Shown piece after piece: positions 8,524-16,705 of a DNA stretch of 64,000 nt. The stretch lies in NCBI GenBank assembly GCA_030433275.1, contig JAUILK010000003.1, positions 87,884-151,883 of the forward strand, read 5' to 3'. The notes beneath the pieces were generated by a model. It worked only from the letters and a program-made list of their open reading frames with translations, had not been told where the DNA came from and made no database searches. Within the stretch, counting starts at the first letter, position 1, and every line of letters starts with the position of its first letter. Made by a program: the position numbers and the translations under genes. Source of the stretch: Gammaproteobacteria bacterium (GTDB taxonomy: Bacteria; Pseudomonadota; Gammaproteobacteria; Nitrococcales; Nitrococcaceae).

Positions 8524-9095
8524 TTCGGTGTTCCTCGTTTCGCGTCCAGCACCGCGCCCGAGCGGCTGTGGCGCGCGTTGTCGGCGCGCCGCTCGACCAC
8601 GGTCTCGCACAGATTGTCGAGCGCCGCGTCCTCTTCGAGCGCCGCGCACCACTGGTCATAAAAGTCGATCCGAGCGCGCAGGTATACGCCACGGAGGCGA
8701 TCGGCCGCGCCCTGGCGGGTCAGCTCGATCAGCTCGCGCAACAGCGTGTCGCCGGCTTCGTCGTCGTCTTCGAGATAGTCGGACAGCGCGAGACTCATCA
8801 GATCGACGTCCGGCCGCAACCGGACGCTGCGGACCCCTTCGCTTGCGGCGAGCTGCGCCACATAGCGATGCAGATCGATCCACTCGGCCTTGGTCAACGC
8901 CTGCTCGGCGTAGCGGAGGGCGAGCTGTTGCAGCGCGTGGAGGCCGACGGTCGCGCTTTTGAGTGCGGCGCTCGACGGGGCGTTGCCGCCGAGCGCCTGG
9001 TTGACGCGGGCGACGATCCGGATCGCATCCGAGAGGAACCGCTTGGCGCCTTGCGCATCGTTCGGATCGGCGCCCTCGGTGCCGGCTTGGCTCAT
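8520..9095 (-). CDS. Unknown ICE protein, helical
   Basis: 191 residues, mostly helical and acidic in the middle (SDYLEDDDEAGDTLLRELIEL) with a polar C-terminus. No signal peptide or membrane segment. The start at 9095 has a clear AAGGAG 7 bases upstream. It overlaps PFL_4695 at its start and the next small gene at its end by four bases each, so it belongs to the transfer operon. No domain recognised; a cytoplasmic accessory role is a guess from position. Confidence 0.6.
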   Translation of the reverse strand: MSQAGTEGADPNDAQGAKRFLSDAIRIVARVNQALGGNAPSSAALKSATVGLHALQQLALRYAEQALTKAEWIDLHRYVAQLAASEGVRSVRLRPDVDLMSLALSDYLEDDDEAGDTLLRELIELTRQGAADRLRGVYLRARIDFYDQWCAALEEDAALDNLCETVVERRADNARHSRSGAVLDAKRGTPK

Positions 9096-9625
9096 TGCTG
9101 TACTCCTTGCGATGTGATGAGCACGGGGTAATGCGCGAGATCCAACCGCTCGGCGATGTCGTCGCCGGCCACCGGGCGCAACACCAGACCGTCCCCGGCC
9201 CGGCGCAGCGCTTGCAACTGCGCCGCGGTCTTGACGTTGACGACCAAGCCCACGGCGTGCAGCGCGCGCAGGCGCGGCCCGCGCTGCGCGAGCCAACGCC
9301 GCGAGAGGGCATCGGCGCCGACGATGAAAAACGCGCTCATCCCAGCGGGGAGCTCGAGCGAGCGCGCCTCCACCCGGCCCGGGGTCAGCCGAGCGGAGCG
9401 GACCGGCAGCAGATCGGCCTCGCGCACCGGACCCCGACTGCGCGCCTCCTCGCGCGCGCTGTACGCCTCGTCCTCACCGACCCCGGCCGGCGCGATCGGC
9501 GCGTAGTAGGCGCGCGCCGGCGCACCGCCGTGATCGGCTACGACGGTGAGCTCGGCGTGGACGCCGGCCAGGGGCGCCAAGGCCGCGAGCAAACACAGGG
9601 CCAGACGGTGGTCAGTCAAGCGCAT
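9092..9625 (-). CDS. ICE secreted protein, PFL_4695 family (TIGR03765)
   Basis: 177 residues with a signal peptide (ALCLLAALAPLAGVHA). The body carries ADHGGAPARAYYAPI, then VEARSLELPAGMSAFFIVG and the ending YPVLITSQG, which fit the PFL_4695 family of periplasmic ICE proteins. I chose ATG 9623-9625 because AGGAGG lies 6 bases upstream; an ATG five codons earlier falls inside that ribosome site. It overlaps the transglycosylase gene by 14 bases. The biochemical role is not known; a place in the periplasmic part of the transfer apparatus is inferred. Confidence 0.78.
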   Translation of the reverse strand: MRLTDHRLALCLLAALAPLAGVHAELTVVADHGGAPARAYYAPIAPAGVGEDEAYSAREEARSRGPVREADLLPVRSARLTPGRVEARSLELPAGMSAFFIVGADALSRRWLAQRGPRLRALHAVGLVVNVKTAAQLQALRRAGDGLVLRPVAGDDIAERLDLAHYPVLITSQGVQQ

Positions 9626-10307
9626 TGCGCTCCTCCTCATCGGTCGATGGATTGATCCAGGTCACGGGGTCCGCAGCGACCGCCGCCCGGCGCGGCGCCG
9701 GCGGGTGTTCATCAGCCGCGCGGGGGCTCGCCGCTGGGTTCGGCGTGCGGCCGGCGAGCTCCAGCGACCCCCCGCGCGTGAGGCGCGTGAGCTCTTTGGT
9801 GAAGGCCGCGCGATAGCGCGCCGCCGGAGCGCCGCCGGCAGGGCGGTGATAGCAGCCGGCCGCGGCGCTCCAGCCGCCGGCGGTCCGCTCGTGGCAACGG
9901 CGCAACAGTGCGGCCGCAGCGTCGAGATTGGCGTAGGGATCGAGCGCCGCGCAGGGAGCGGCGAAACGTTCCCCGGCGCCGAACAAACCCGGCTGCCAGC
10001 GTACGTTGATCTGAGCGATACCCACATCGACGCTCCGGGTGTGTGTGAGCGCCGTTTGCAGCGCCCGGCACGCCGCCTTGCGGGTGGCGTAGCGCGCGCC
10101 GCGCCCGGCGATGTTGAGCGTCCAGGGCCACGGCCGGCGGCCGAATGGGAGCGTTGTCGCCGATTCGGCGAGCGAGACGGCGTAGAGCACGGCGGGCGGC
10201 ACGTGGTGCGCACTCGCCGCTTGGGTGTACGCAGCGGGTACGGTGCGGCCGCTCGCCTGCGCCGCCGCCGCACACCAGGCAAGCCAGGCCAAGGCCGCTA
10301 AGCGCAC
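9612..10307 (-). CDS. Conjugation-associated lytic transglycosylase (SLT/VirB1-like)
   Basis: 231 residues from a GTG at 10307. Signal peptide (LAWLAWCAAAAQAS), then a lysozyme-like fold with the catalytic-Glu region YAVSLAESATT (Glu near residue 47), the motif SVDVGIAQINVRW and a late YANLDAAAALLRR. It opens local gaps in peptidoglycan so that the secretion channel can be assembled, as VirB1 does. The C-terminal 60 residues are Pro/Arg-rich and probably disordered. It ends inside the PFL_4695 gene. Confidence 0.85.
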   Translation of the reverse strand: MRLAALAWLAWCAAAAQASGRTVPAAYTQAASAHHVPPAVLYAVSLAESATTLPFGRRPWPWTLNIAGRGARYATRKAACRALQTALTHTRSVDVGIAQINVRWQPGLFGAGERFAAPCAALDPYANLDAAAALLRRCHERTAGGWSAAAGCYHRPAGGAPAARYRAAFTKELTRLTRGGSLELAGRTPNPAASPRAADEHPPAPRRAAVAADPVTWINPSTDEEERNALD

Positions 10308-10310
10308 GGG

Positions 10311-11066
10311 TCAGCGGCTGACCACCCGCGGCAGCGACCGGCCCGCTAGGGTGCGGGCGAGCGCGGCCGGGGCGTGATTGAGCGTGATCTCACCGCGGCG
10401 CACGCGGTTCGGATCCAGTCCGAGCGTTTTCGCCCAGGAGCGGATCGCATCGTCGCTCTCGGCGTCGACGACGAAGATGTCCATCGGCGTACCCGCGGCC
10501 GCCAGCTGCTCGACCTTGCGGCGGCAAGCACGGCACGCGTGGGTGCGCACGAACACGGCCGTGCGCGCCTCGCTCTCGAGCCCGAGGCGCCGGGCGGCCT
10601 GCGCGCCGTTGTCCATCGCCCGGCCGAAGCCGTCGGTCTTGACCGGCTTTGCGTTCGGGTACAAGCGCGCGAACGCGGCGTCGTAGGCGTTTTGAAACGC
10701 CAGCACGCGCTCGATGCGTTCATGCTCCAAGCGCGCCAGCTGCTCGGCATAGCGCTTGCGCTCGGCCGCCGAGCGCGCGTGGATCCCGAGCAGGGTGAGC
10801 GGATCGAGTTTCTCGGAGCGATAGCCGTCGATGCCCTCGAGCAGCTTCTTGTAGCGCTGCCAGTCGCTGACCGACAGATCCCATTGCCGGGCGCGTGTCT
10901 GGGCGATCGAGCGCGGCTGGGCGTGACGCGGCTCAGTGGCCTGCTCGGCGGTGTCGGGGCGCTCGAGCCGAGCCGATGCATCCCGCGGCGCCTGCGCGCC
11001 GGCGGGTAGGCCGACAGCGGCCACAACGGCGCCGAGCAATACCTGCTGAATGGGCGTGCGGAACAT
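10311..11066 (-). CDS. ICE protein, PFL_4693 family (TIGR03759)
   Basis: 251 residues with a signal peptide (LLGAVVAAVGLPAGAQA). The family core is visible: DWQRYKKLLEGIDGYRS, LDPLTLLGIHARSAAERKRY and FQNAYDAAFARLYPN. After it comes a thioredoxin-like C-terminal part with a CRACRRK motif (around residue 180) and FVVDAESDDAIRSWA. A CxxC here suggests redox or disulfide handling in the periplasm, possibly for disulfide-bonded transfer proteins; that is inference. It starts 3 bases after the upstream gene. Confidence 0.8.
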   Translation of the reverse strand: MFRTPIQQVLLGAVVAAVGLPAGAQAPRDASARLERPDTAEQATEPRHAQPRSIAQTRARQWDLSVSDWQRYKKLLEGIDGYRSEKLDPLTLLGIHARSAAERKRYAEQLARLEHERIERVLAFQNAYDAAFARLYPNAKPVKTDGFGRAMDNGAQAARRLGLESEARTAVFVRTHACRACRRKVEQLAAAGTPMDIFVVDAESDDAIRSWAKTLGLDPNRVRRGEITLNHAPAALARTLAGRSLPRVVSR

Positions 11067-11069
11067 GTG

Positions 11070-12326
11070 TTAGCCTCGACTGGGGAGTTTAACGACGATC
11101 GTCCGGTCGCCGTCGACGAACGTGGCGGTGCCGGCGTCGGTACGGATGGCCTGCAGCGTCCAGTGGGCGTAGCGCTCGCCGGGCGCGAGCCAGGAGACAT
11201 CGCTTAGGCGGTTTGCGCCGTGCGGGGCGAGGCCGAGGTAGTGGTGAGCGCCGCGGATCTCGACGCCGACGATCCGAAACGGGGCGCTTACGGTGACCGG
11301 CCGCGCCGCTCCGGGCTCGGTAGGCCGTTTGGCTGTGGCGTCACTCGCGCCGACCTCGCGCTCGGAATCGCTGGCGCCGGCCGATGGCTCGGCCCGGCGC
11401 GTGGGCGCCGCCGGGCGCCGCTCGGGCCGAACCGCCGCGATCGTCAGCGCCAGCCCGGTGCGCTCGTGAACGGCGTCCCGGCGGCGCGCCGCGATGGGGC
11501 ATTTACCGTAACGGCCGAGATAGAGCCGGCGCTCGCCCGCAAACCAATCCGTGAGGTCCGCCGACTCGACCTGGGCGGTGGCGCGCGTGAGCGCCGCGCG
11601 CGAGCTCGCCTGAAAGAACACGTCGAATTGCTGCGCCGGATCGCCGTGCGCTGGGCACTTGGCAATCAGGTTGGCGTCGCCGGCGGTGCTTGGGAGCGCC
11701 GACGAGCTCGTCGAAGCCGAAGCGTTGTCGCTCGAATCGCTCCCGCCGGACGACTCGTCGTTATTGTCCGAGCTCGAGCTTTGCTGCGAGCTCGGATTCG
11801 ATTTGCCATCCTTGCCCGCACTGTGGGCCGCTGGGACGAGGACCGGTGTGGCGGCCACAGTGTGGCCGGCTACTGGGACGAGCGAAACCGGTTGCGGCGA
11901 CACGGCATCCGCTGGCGCTGTATCGGACGCCTTGGCGCTTGGATCGTCTGACGCCATGGGTTGTGACAGCCGGTCCAGACGCATTTCGAGCTTCTCGACC
12001 GTGGCCTCGAGCTTGCCGATCCGCTGCGCCTGATCATCCAGGCGCTTTTGATCGGCCTGCTGGATGGCTTGGAGGCGCGCGCGCAGCGGCTGGAATCGAG
12101 CCTCTCGCGCCCGAGACGGCTTCGAGGCCTTCGCATTCGCTTTGTCGCCGGTGGCGCTGTCCGGATCGTGCACCGCCAGCGCCGCTTCGCTCTCGGAGAG
12201 CCGGGCCGCCAAACCGTTGCCCTGGCCGCCCTGTGAAGCGTCGCCGCTGTCGGCGTTGTTGCAGGCCGGGATTGCGGTCAAGCCCGCGGCGATCAGGCCG
12301 GCCAGGGGGATCCATCGCTTGCGCAT
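11070..12326 (-). CDS. Unknown ICE envelope protein with coiled coil; PilP-like C-terminal domain possible
   Basis: 418 residues. Secretion signal with a possible lipobox (TAIPAC near residue 22), a coiled coil at about residues 85-125 (QAQRIGKLEATVEKLEMRL), a long Ser/Asp-rich linker and a compact C-terminal domain of about 70 residues with IVGVEIRGAHHYLGLA and LAPGERYAHWTLQAI. The last part resembles PilP-type domains of pilus systems, but this is weak. It sits between the PilL N-terminal gene and TIGR03759, where related elements carry pilus genes. A 4-base overlap is possible if translation begins at 12356 instead; 12326 is preferred for its signal peptide and GAGGA site. Confidence 0.62.
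   Translation of the reverse strand: MRKRWIPLAGLIAAGLTAIPACNNADSGDASQGGQGNGLAARLSESEAALAVHDPDSATGDKANAKASKPSRAREARFQPLRARLQAIQQADQKRLDDQAQRIGKLEATVEKLEMRLDRLSQPMASDDPSAKASDTAPADAVSPQPVSLVPVAGHTVAATPVLVPAAHSAGKDGKSNPSSQQSSSSDNNDESSGGSDSSDNASASTSSSALPSTAGDANLIAKCPAHGDPAQQFDVFFQASSRAALTRATAQVESADLTDWFAGERRLYLGRYGKCPIAARRRDAVHERTGLALTIAAVRPERRPAAPTRRAEPSAGASDSEREVGASDATAKRPTEPGAARPVTVSAPFRIVGVEIRGAHHYLGLAPHGANRLSDVSWLAPGERYAHWTLQAIRTDAGTATFVDGDRTIVVKLPSRG
11852..11868. repeat. Degenerate copy of the ICE palindrome
   Basis: GGCCACAGTGTGGCCGG lies inside the coding sequence of the unknown envelope protein, where it encodes AGHTVAA. It matches the inner 15 bases of the palindrome found about a dozen times further right, with the outer bases altered. 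It is the leftmost copy seen. Confidence 0.6.
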
Positions 12327-12352
12327 GGCCCGATCCTCGTCAGGTGCGGCTT

Positions 12353-12895
12353 TCATCGCCCGTCACGGGCGCTGTAGGAGGCGGTGTGGTCGCGCCGATC
12401 GAAGCAAACGGTGCGATCGGCCAAATCGGCGTGCAGCCGCCAGGCCGGCCCGGCGAGCAGTTGCAGCGCATCGGAGAGCGTGGTCGGCCCGAGCGCGCGG
12501 TGGACGGCCGGCAAGGGTGAGGAGAAGAAGCCGGGCTGCGCCTGACGGGAACACAGGCGCAGCCCGGAACCCCGCAAGACGTGCTGCAGACCGTCGCGAA
12601 CGGTGAGGCGCATCGATTGCGGAAGATCGATGGACACCGCTTGGCGCAGCAGATTTCGCTGACCGGAGGTCGGGGCCAGGGAAACCAGCTGATAGCGCCC
12701 GGTTCGCACGGCGTTCGCCGCCGGCGCCTCGGAGGGGAAAGCGTAGAGGTCCGGCAAGCCCGGCGCCGGCGCATCCGCTTGCAGGTCCGGCGCGCGCGGC
12801 GCTGTGCCGGCGCAGCCGCCCAAGACCAGCAGCAGCGCCGTGACAACGGCGAAGGCGGCTCTCGCGGGTGCGCTCGAATACGGTGGTCGATGCAT
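12353..12895 (-). CDS. PilL N-terminal-type ICE lipoprotein (TIGR03748)
   Basis: 180 residues. Lipoprotein signal with lipobox LVLGGCAG (Cys near residue 28). The rest matches the PilL N-terminal domain of PFGI-1-class ICEs: RYQLVSLAPTSGQRNLL, QHVLRGSGLRLC, PLPAVHRALGPTTL and LQLLAGPAWRLHAD, a fold related to secretin-associated STN/PilQ N-domains. I start it at ATG 12893-12895; the much longer open frame upstream reads through the palindromic repeats and is not credible. Only this domain of the classic pilL is present, so the thin-pilus operon of relatives such as PAPI-1 is missing or reduced here. Confidence 0.82.
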   Translation of the reverse strand: MHRPPYSSAPARAAFAVVTALLLVLGGCAGTAPRAPDLQADAPAPGLPDLYAFPSEAPAANAVRTGRYQLVSLAPTSGQRNLLRQAVSIDLPQSMRLTVRDGLQHVLRGSGLRLCSRQAQPGFFSSPLPAVHRALGPTTLSDALQLLAGPAWRLHADLADRTVCFDRRDHTASYSARDGR

Positions 12896-13065
12896 GATCG
12901 TTTCATTTCGCCGAGTGTCGCGCTCACCTTGACCGGCCGGCGAAGGGCGAACAACAGAAAATCCCGCCGCCGGGGCGCGGAATTTGTCCGTGCAGCGCTC
13001 GTCGGGACGCTGCCTCGAGCGGGCGGGCCCGACGCCCGTGAGCGCGCGGCGGTTCGTCTCGATCG

Positions 13066-13124
13066 CTGGCCACACTGTGGCCAGCACACTCCGGCCTCGT
13101 TCCGGCTGGCCACACTGTGGCCAG
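13066..13124. repeat. Two copies of the 19-bp ICE palindrome, upstream of the PilL gene
   Basis: CTGGCCACACTGTGGCCAG at 13066-13084 and again at 13106-13124, 40 bases apart start to start and in the same orientation (central base C). They lie in the 248-base gap between topB and the PilL N-terminal gene; nothing else is evident in that gap. Their spacing of almost four helical turns fits cooperative binding of a dimeric protein. Confidence 0.85.
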
Positions 13125-13143
13125 CTCTACCCGTGCGGACAGC

Positions 13144-15153
13144 TCACTCGGACGCCGCCTTACGCCGGCGTTTCCGGTCGGCCTGTACCGTCGCTTGGCA
13201 AGCGGGATAGCCCGTACAGCCCCAGAACGCCCCGTGCCGGCTCTGGCGCTCGCGCATTGGCTGGCCGCACTCGGGACAGGCTTTCTGCGGGGCCGTTTCC
13301 TTGATCGTCGGCAGACTCAGGCCCTGTTTACGGACCTGGTTCAGGGCCGCACACACCCATTCCGTCTGACGCGCGAGGAAGGCGTCGAGCGCGAGCCGCC
13401 CCGCGCCGATCTCGTCCAGCGCCTGCTCCCAGAGCGCGGTCGTCTCCGGATTGGTGATGCTTTTGGGCAGCAGCGTGATCAGAGTGCGGCCCGCCTCGGT
13501 CACGACGAGTTGCTTCCTGCGTTTGGCCAGAAAGCCACGCTCGATAAGCGTCTTGATGATGCCGGCGCGCGTCGCCTCCGTTCCGAGCCCGGCGGTCTCG
13601 CGCAGCACCTTTTTCAGGCGCTCATCGGTCACCAGCGACGCGGCGTTCTTCATCGCCGCGATCAGCGTGCCTTCGGTATAGTGCGGCGGCGGCCGGGTCT
13701 GCTTGGCCTGGATCTCGGCTCCGACGACCTGGCATGCATCACCTTTTCGCACCGCCGGCAGACGGGCGTTGTCGCCGGCATTCCGGTCCGGCTCGGGTTC
13801 TCCCGAGCGGCTGACGGCCTTCCAGCCCGCCACGACAACGATTTTGCCGGTCGCGCGGAACGCCGCGTTGGCGATATCGATCGACAGGACCGTCCGATCC
13901 GCTTCGTGATCGGGGCAGAACTGGACGACGTAGCGCGTGCGGATCAGCTCGTAGAGCCGCCGCTCGGCCGCGGACATTCGGCGCGAATCGCACGGTTTCG
14001 CGGTCGGAATGATGGCGTGGTGCGCCGTGAGCTTCTCGTCGTTCCAGGCCTTTGACTGCCGTGCCCTGTCGATCTGCGCGAGCGCCGGGGCGAAGGCCGG
14101 ATCGGATTGCATGATCGCATCCAGTACGGAGCCGGCTTCGGCCAACATGCTCACCGGCAGATAGCGGCAGTCGGTTCGCGGGTAGGTGACGGCCTTGTGG
14201 GCCTCGTAGAGCGATTGGACAGTGTCCAGCACCTCCTGCGCACCCATATCCGCCTGTTGACCCGCCTCCTGCTGCAGCGCGCCCAGATCGAACGGCAGCG
14301 GCGGCGCGAGACGCTCACGCGTAGTCTCGACGTGCGTAATCCGCGCCGTGGCGCCGGCAACCCGCTGCGCCATGCGCCGGGCCGCCTGTTCATCGAGACA
14401 ACGGCCCGGCTCGTCGCAGACGCTGCCTGGCGGCTGCCAACGGGCGCGGAATCGCGAACCGGCCCGAGCGGCGAGCTCAGCCGCCAGATCCCAATACGCC
14501 ACCGGCTTGAAGGACTCGATCCGACGGTCACGGTCCACCACCAGGCGCAGGGTCGGTGTCTGTACACGGCCCACCGGCAGAAGCCGATCATAGCCTTGCG
14601 AGCGAGCCACGACCGTGTAGGCGCGGGTGAGATTCATGCCGACCAGCCAATCCGCGCGGGCGCGACCCAGGCCGGCGTGATACAGCGATACGGTCTCGTC
14701 GCCGGCTTTGAGATTGGCCAGCGCCTTGCGGATGCTGGCGTCGTCCAGCGCCGAGAGCCACAGGCGGGAGACGGCGCCGCGGTATCGGCAGCGCTCCAGG
14801 AGCTCGCGGGCGATGGTCTCGCCTTCGCGGTCGGCGTCGGTGGCGACGATGACGTGGTTCGTCTTGGTCAGCAGATCCTGAATGGCCTTGTACTGCGCCT
14901 TGGCCTTGGAGCGCACATCGAGCCGCCACTCGCCCGGGATAATCGGCAGCGTATCCAGGGACCAGCGCTTGTATTGTTCGCCGTAGCGATCGGGCGGCGC
15001 CATCTCGAGCAAATGTCCGAAGCACCAGGTGACGGTGACACCCGACCCGCTCAGATAGTGTTTAGTCCTATTTTTAGCCAATAGAATGCGTGCAATATCT
15101 TGTGCTTGTGAATGTTTTTCGCAGATATACAGGGTTTCTACATAGTCAGCCAT
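13144..15153 (-). CDS. topB: DNA topoisomerase III (ICE-encoded TopB)
   Basis: 669 residues, type IA topoisomerase. TOPRIM domain with the acidic triad ATDADRE (about 104-110), the catalytic tyrosine in VTYPRTD (Tyr324), the region HHAIIPT (about 395) and GLGTEATRAGII (about 560), then a C-terminal zinc ribbon CPECGQP...CTGYPAC. It passes or decatenates DNA strands, probably during replication or conjugative processing of the element. The start at 15153 has AGGA 6 bases upstream. Its first 30 or so codons are far more AT-rich than the rest, joining a very AT-rich upstream tract. Confidence 0.93.
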   Translation of the reverse strand: MADYVETLYICEKHSQAQDIARILLAKNRTKHYLSGSGVTVTWCFGHLLEMAPPDRYGEQYKRWSLDTLPIIPGEWRLDVRSKAKAQYKAIQDLLTKTNHVIVATDADREGETIARELLERCRYRGAVSRLWLSALDDASIRKALANLKAGDETVSLYHAGLGRARADWLVGMNLTRAYTVVARSQGYDRLLPVGRVQTPTLRLVVDRDRRIESFKPVAYWDLAAELAARAGSRFRARWQPPGSVCDEPGRCLDEQAARRMAQRVAGATARITHVETTRERLAPPLPFDLGALQQEAGQQADMGAQEVLDTVQSLYEAHKAVTYPRTDCRYLPVSMLAEAGSVLDAIMQSDPAFAPALAQIDRARQSKAWNDEKLTAHHAIIPTAKPCDSRRMSAAERRLYELIRTRYVVQFCPDHEADRTVLSIDIANAAFRATGKIVVVAGWKAVSRSGEPEPDRNAGDNARLPAVRKGDACQVVGAEIQAKQTRPPPHYTEGTLIAAMKNAASLVTDERLKKVLRETAGLGTEATRAGIIKTLIERGFLAKRRKQLVVTEAGRTLITLLPKSITNPETTALWEQALDEIGAGRLALDAFLARQTEWVCAALNQVRKQGLSLPTIKETAPQKACPECGQPMRERQSRHGAFWGCTGYPACQATVQADRKRRRKAASE

Positions 15154-15159
15154 GAGTCT

Positions 15160-15357
15160 TCCTGTTTATAGGACACTTTCATGGTCTCATATTGGACTGA
15201 AATAGGGATTAAAAATAATTTACGAATACAATTAAATTAATATTTAATAGGTAATTACATAAATTTATGTTACGTATGAACGTTTATTTGCTAATTTAAA
15301 CAATTATATGAAGTTTTATCTTTTTTGTGATATCTGAGAAAGCCGCGGGCAAAAGCG
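15160..15357. other. AT-rich island upstream of topB
   Basis: About 200 bases of strongly AT-rich DNA in an otherwise very GC-rich element. It has runs such as AATTAAATTAATATTTAATAG and AAATTTATGTTACG, and no open frame of note. It separates topB from the unknown gene at 15412-16326 and probably holds the topB promoter; the extreme composition would also suit DNA unwinding or binding by a nucleoid protein. One copy of the palindrome lies at its right edge. Confidence 0.55.
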
Positions 15358-15376
15358 CTGGCCACAGTGTGGCCAG
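15358..15376. repeat. 19-bp ICE palindrome between the unknown gene and topB
   Basis: CTGGCCACAGTGTGGCCAG, orientation with central G. It lies between the stop of the gene at 15412 and the AT-rich island, about 205 bases upstream of the topB start. Confidence 0.85.
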
Positions 15377-15411
15377 CAAGGCAAGCTTGTTTGCGGTTCA
15401 CCGTTGCGGGC

Positions 15412-16326
15412 TCACTCCGCAAGGGTATGCTGCGGATCCAGAATTTCGCGCGCCATAACCGCCCAGTGATCGCGATACGGGCGTCGGGCGAAGTCTTCGG
15501 GGGTGTTGAGCAAGGCCGACCAACGGCTGGTTTCAATCGGGAGGGTCTGTTCATAAATTGAGACGGGTCGGTCGTCAGGCATCGTTGAAACCAGCAACGT
15601 CATGCATTCGACCAGAGCGTCGCCCTCACGTTTAGAGCGATACGCAATGTAGCAAAAGGTCAGGTCCAGAAACGGTTTGCGCCCGTTGACTTCGGCTGCC
15701 TGGAGCCGGTTATCCTCCCACACAGCGCCCGGAATCTTGGTTTCAACAGCGACTTGTAACGCCTCATTGTCAAAAACACGGCGCCCGAACAAGCCGTGTG
15801 AGCCGCCCATGTACCCGAATATCCAGGGAACATTGAGCATGTGGGCGTGCCAATATCGGTGACCCTCGGCGGCTCCATAACGTTTGAGCATGGATTCGGC
15901 TAGTCCCCGCGACAGGGCGATTCCGCTCACCTGCTGCAGTAAATAGACCACGCGATCAAATTGCTCGATGAGCTGTTTTAGGATGTTTAACGAAACGGGA
16001 TCGCCTTCGGGGCGTCGGCTGCTCGAGTCGAACTGCCTGGGGGTGGCCAGAGGACAGTGGTCATAGGCGTCCTGGTTGTATTGCGCCAGGGCTGGGACTG
16101 ATCCAGGGTAATGGCGTCCGTATGGTTGCGCCGTATTATCCTGCCGCTTGTATAGGTTGATCAGCTGGATGGGATTGTCACACGCCGGGCAGACGGCAAA
16201 GTAGGACTCCTGGCCTTTGGCGTTGTTGCGCACCCAAGGGCTACGGCGTCTGGTTGCGCGCTCGTAGATTTCCTTTTCAAGGGGCATGTCCGTCCGGTCC
16301 CCGACGTGCAGTTCAAAACGGTCCAT
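15412..16326 (-). CDS. Unknown ICE protein with a possible zinc-binding motif
   Basis: 304 residues, soluble. Near residue 45 it has FAVCPACDNPIQL, a single CxxC that could bind zinc with other residues. A long central helix contains LIEQFDRVVYLLQQVSG, and the end reads YRDHWAVMAREIL. No family recognised. Codon and base use are less GC-rich than the neighbouring DUF3158 and TIGR03761 genes, hinting at a separate origin. I start it at ATG 16324-16326; the longer frame upstream runs through the palindrome at 16380 and is probably spurious. Confidence 0.65.
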   Translation of the reverse strand: MDRFELHVGDRTDMPLEKEIYERATRRRSPWVRNNAKGQESYFAVCPACDNPIQLINLYKRQDNTAQPYGRHYPGSVPALAQYNQDAYDHCPLATPRQFDSSSRRPEGDPVSLNILKQLIEQFDRVVYLLQQVSGIALSRGLAESMLKRYGAAEGHRYWHAHMLNVPWIFGYMGGSHGLFGRRVFDNEALQVAVETKIPGAVWEDNRLQAAEVNGRKPFLDLTFCYIAYRSKREGDALVECMTLLVSTMPDDRPVSIYEQTLPIETSRWSALLNTPEDFARRPYRDHWAVMAREILDPQHTLAE

Positions 16327-16379
16327 GATCGAGTCTCGCGATATACCCTGTCTGTGACTGTATATCGCTTGGAACGGGG

Positions 16380-16397
16380 TGGCCACACTGTGGCCAG
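16380..16397. repeat. ICE palindrome, 54 bases upstream of the 15412-16326 gene
   Basis: TGGCCACACTGTGGCCAG with the outer C replaced by G. It lies in the 120-base gap between two unknown ICE genes, in the position expected for an operator of the downstream gene. Confidence 0.85.
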
Positions 16398-16447
16398 CAC
16401 TCCGGAGCTCGATTATGGCGGGCGCGGTGTGGCCCAGCGAGATACGT

Positions 16448-16705
16448 TTAGTCTTCGAGCGCGCGGTATCGATTGCGCACGCTGTTCCACCAGGCATCGG
16501 GCAGCTTGGGCACCTGCCCTTCAGCTTCCGCTACGCGCAGGCATTCAAGGATCGTCATCAGGCCGATCGAAAAGGGGTGATATCGATCCTGGAGACCGAA
16601 GACCAAGGTATCGTCGCAACAGTCGACGCAGACAGGCACGGCCTGCGCTCCAGCACCGGCGTGGTGGGCGCGGTTCTGAAATACCGGGTCGGCCTCATCA
16701 CTCAT
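16448..16705 (-). CDS. Small unknown ICE protein downstream of ssb
   Basis: 85 residues, MSDEADPVFQNRAHHAGA then VPVCVDCCDDTLVFGLQDR and a C-terminus of PDAWWNSVRNRYRALED. It has a CVDCC cluster, possibly metal-binding. The start at 16705 overlaps the end of ssb by eight bases and has GGAGG upstream. The longer version reaching into the palindrome is unlikely. No family recognised. Confidence 0.55.
   Translation of the reverse strand: MSDEADPVFQNRAHHAGAGAQAVPVCVDCCDDTLVFGLQDRYHPFSIGLMTILECLRVAEAEGQVPKLPDAWWNSVRNRYRALED

Noticed and set aside
12896..13087. Upstream extension of the PilL gene (to 13087) and similar extensions at 16326-16497 and 16705-16759
   Set aside because: The extra codons translate the palindromes and low-complexity DNA; family alignments and signal peptides start later.
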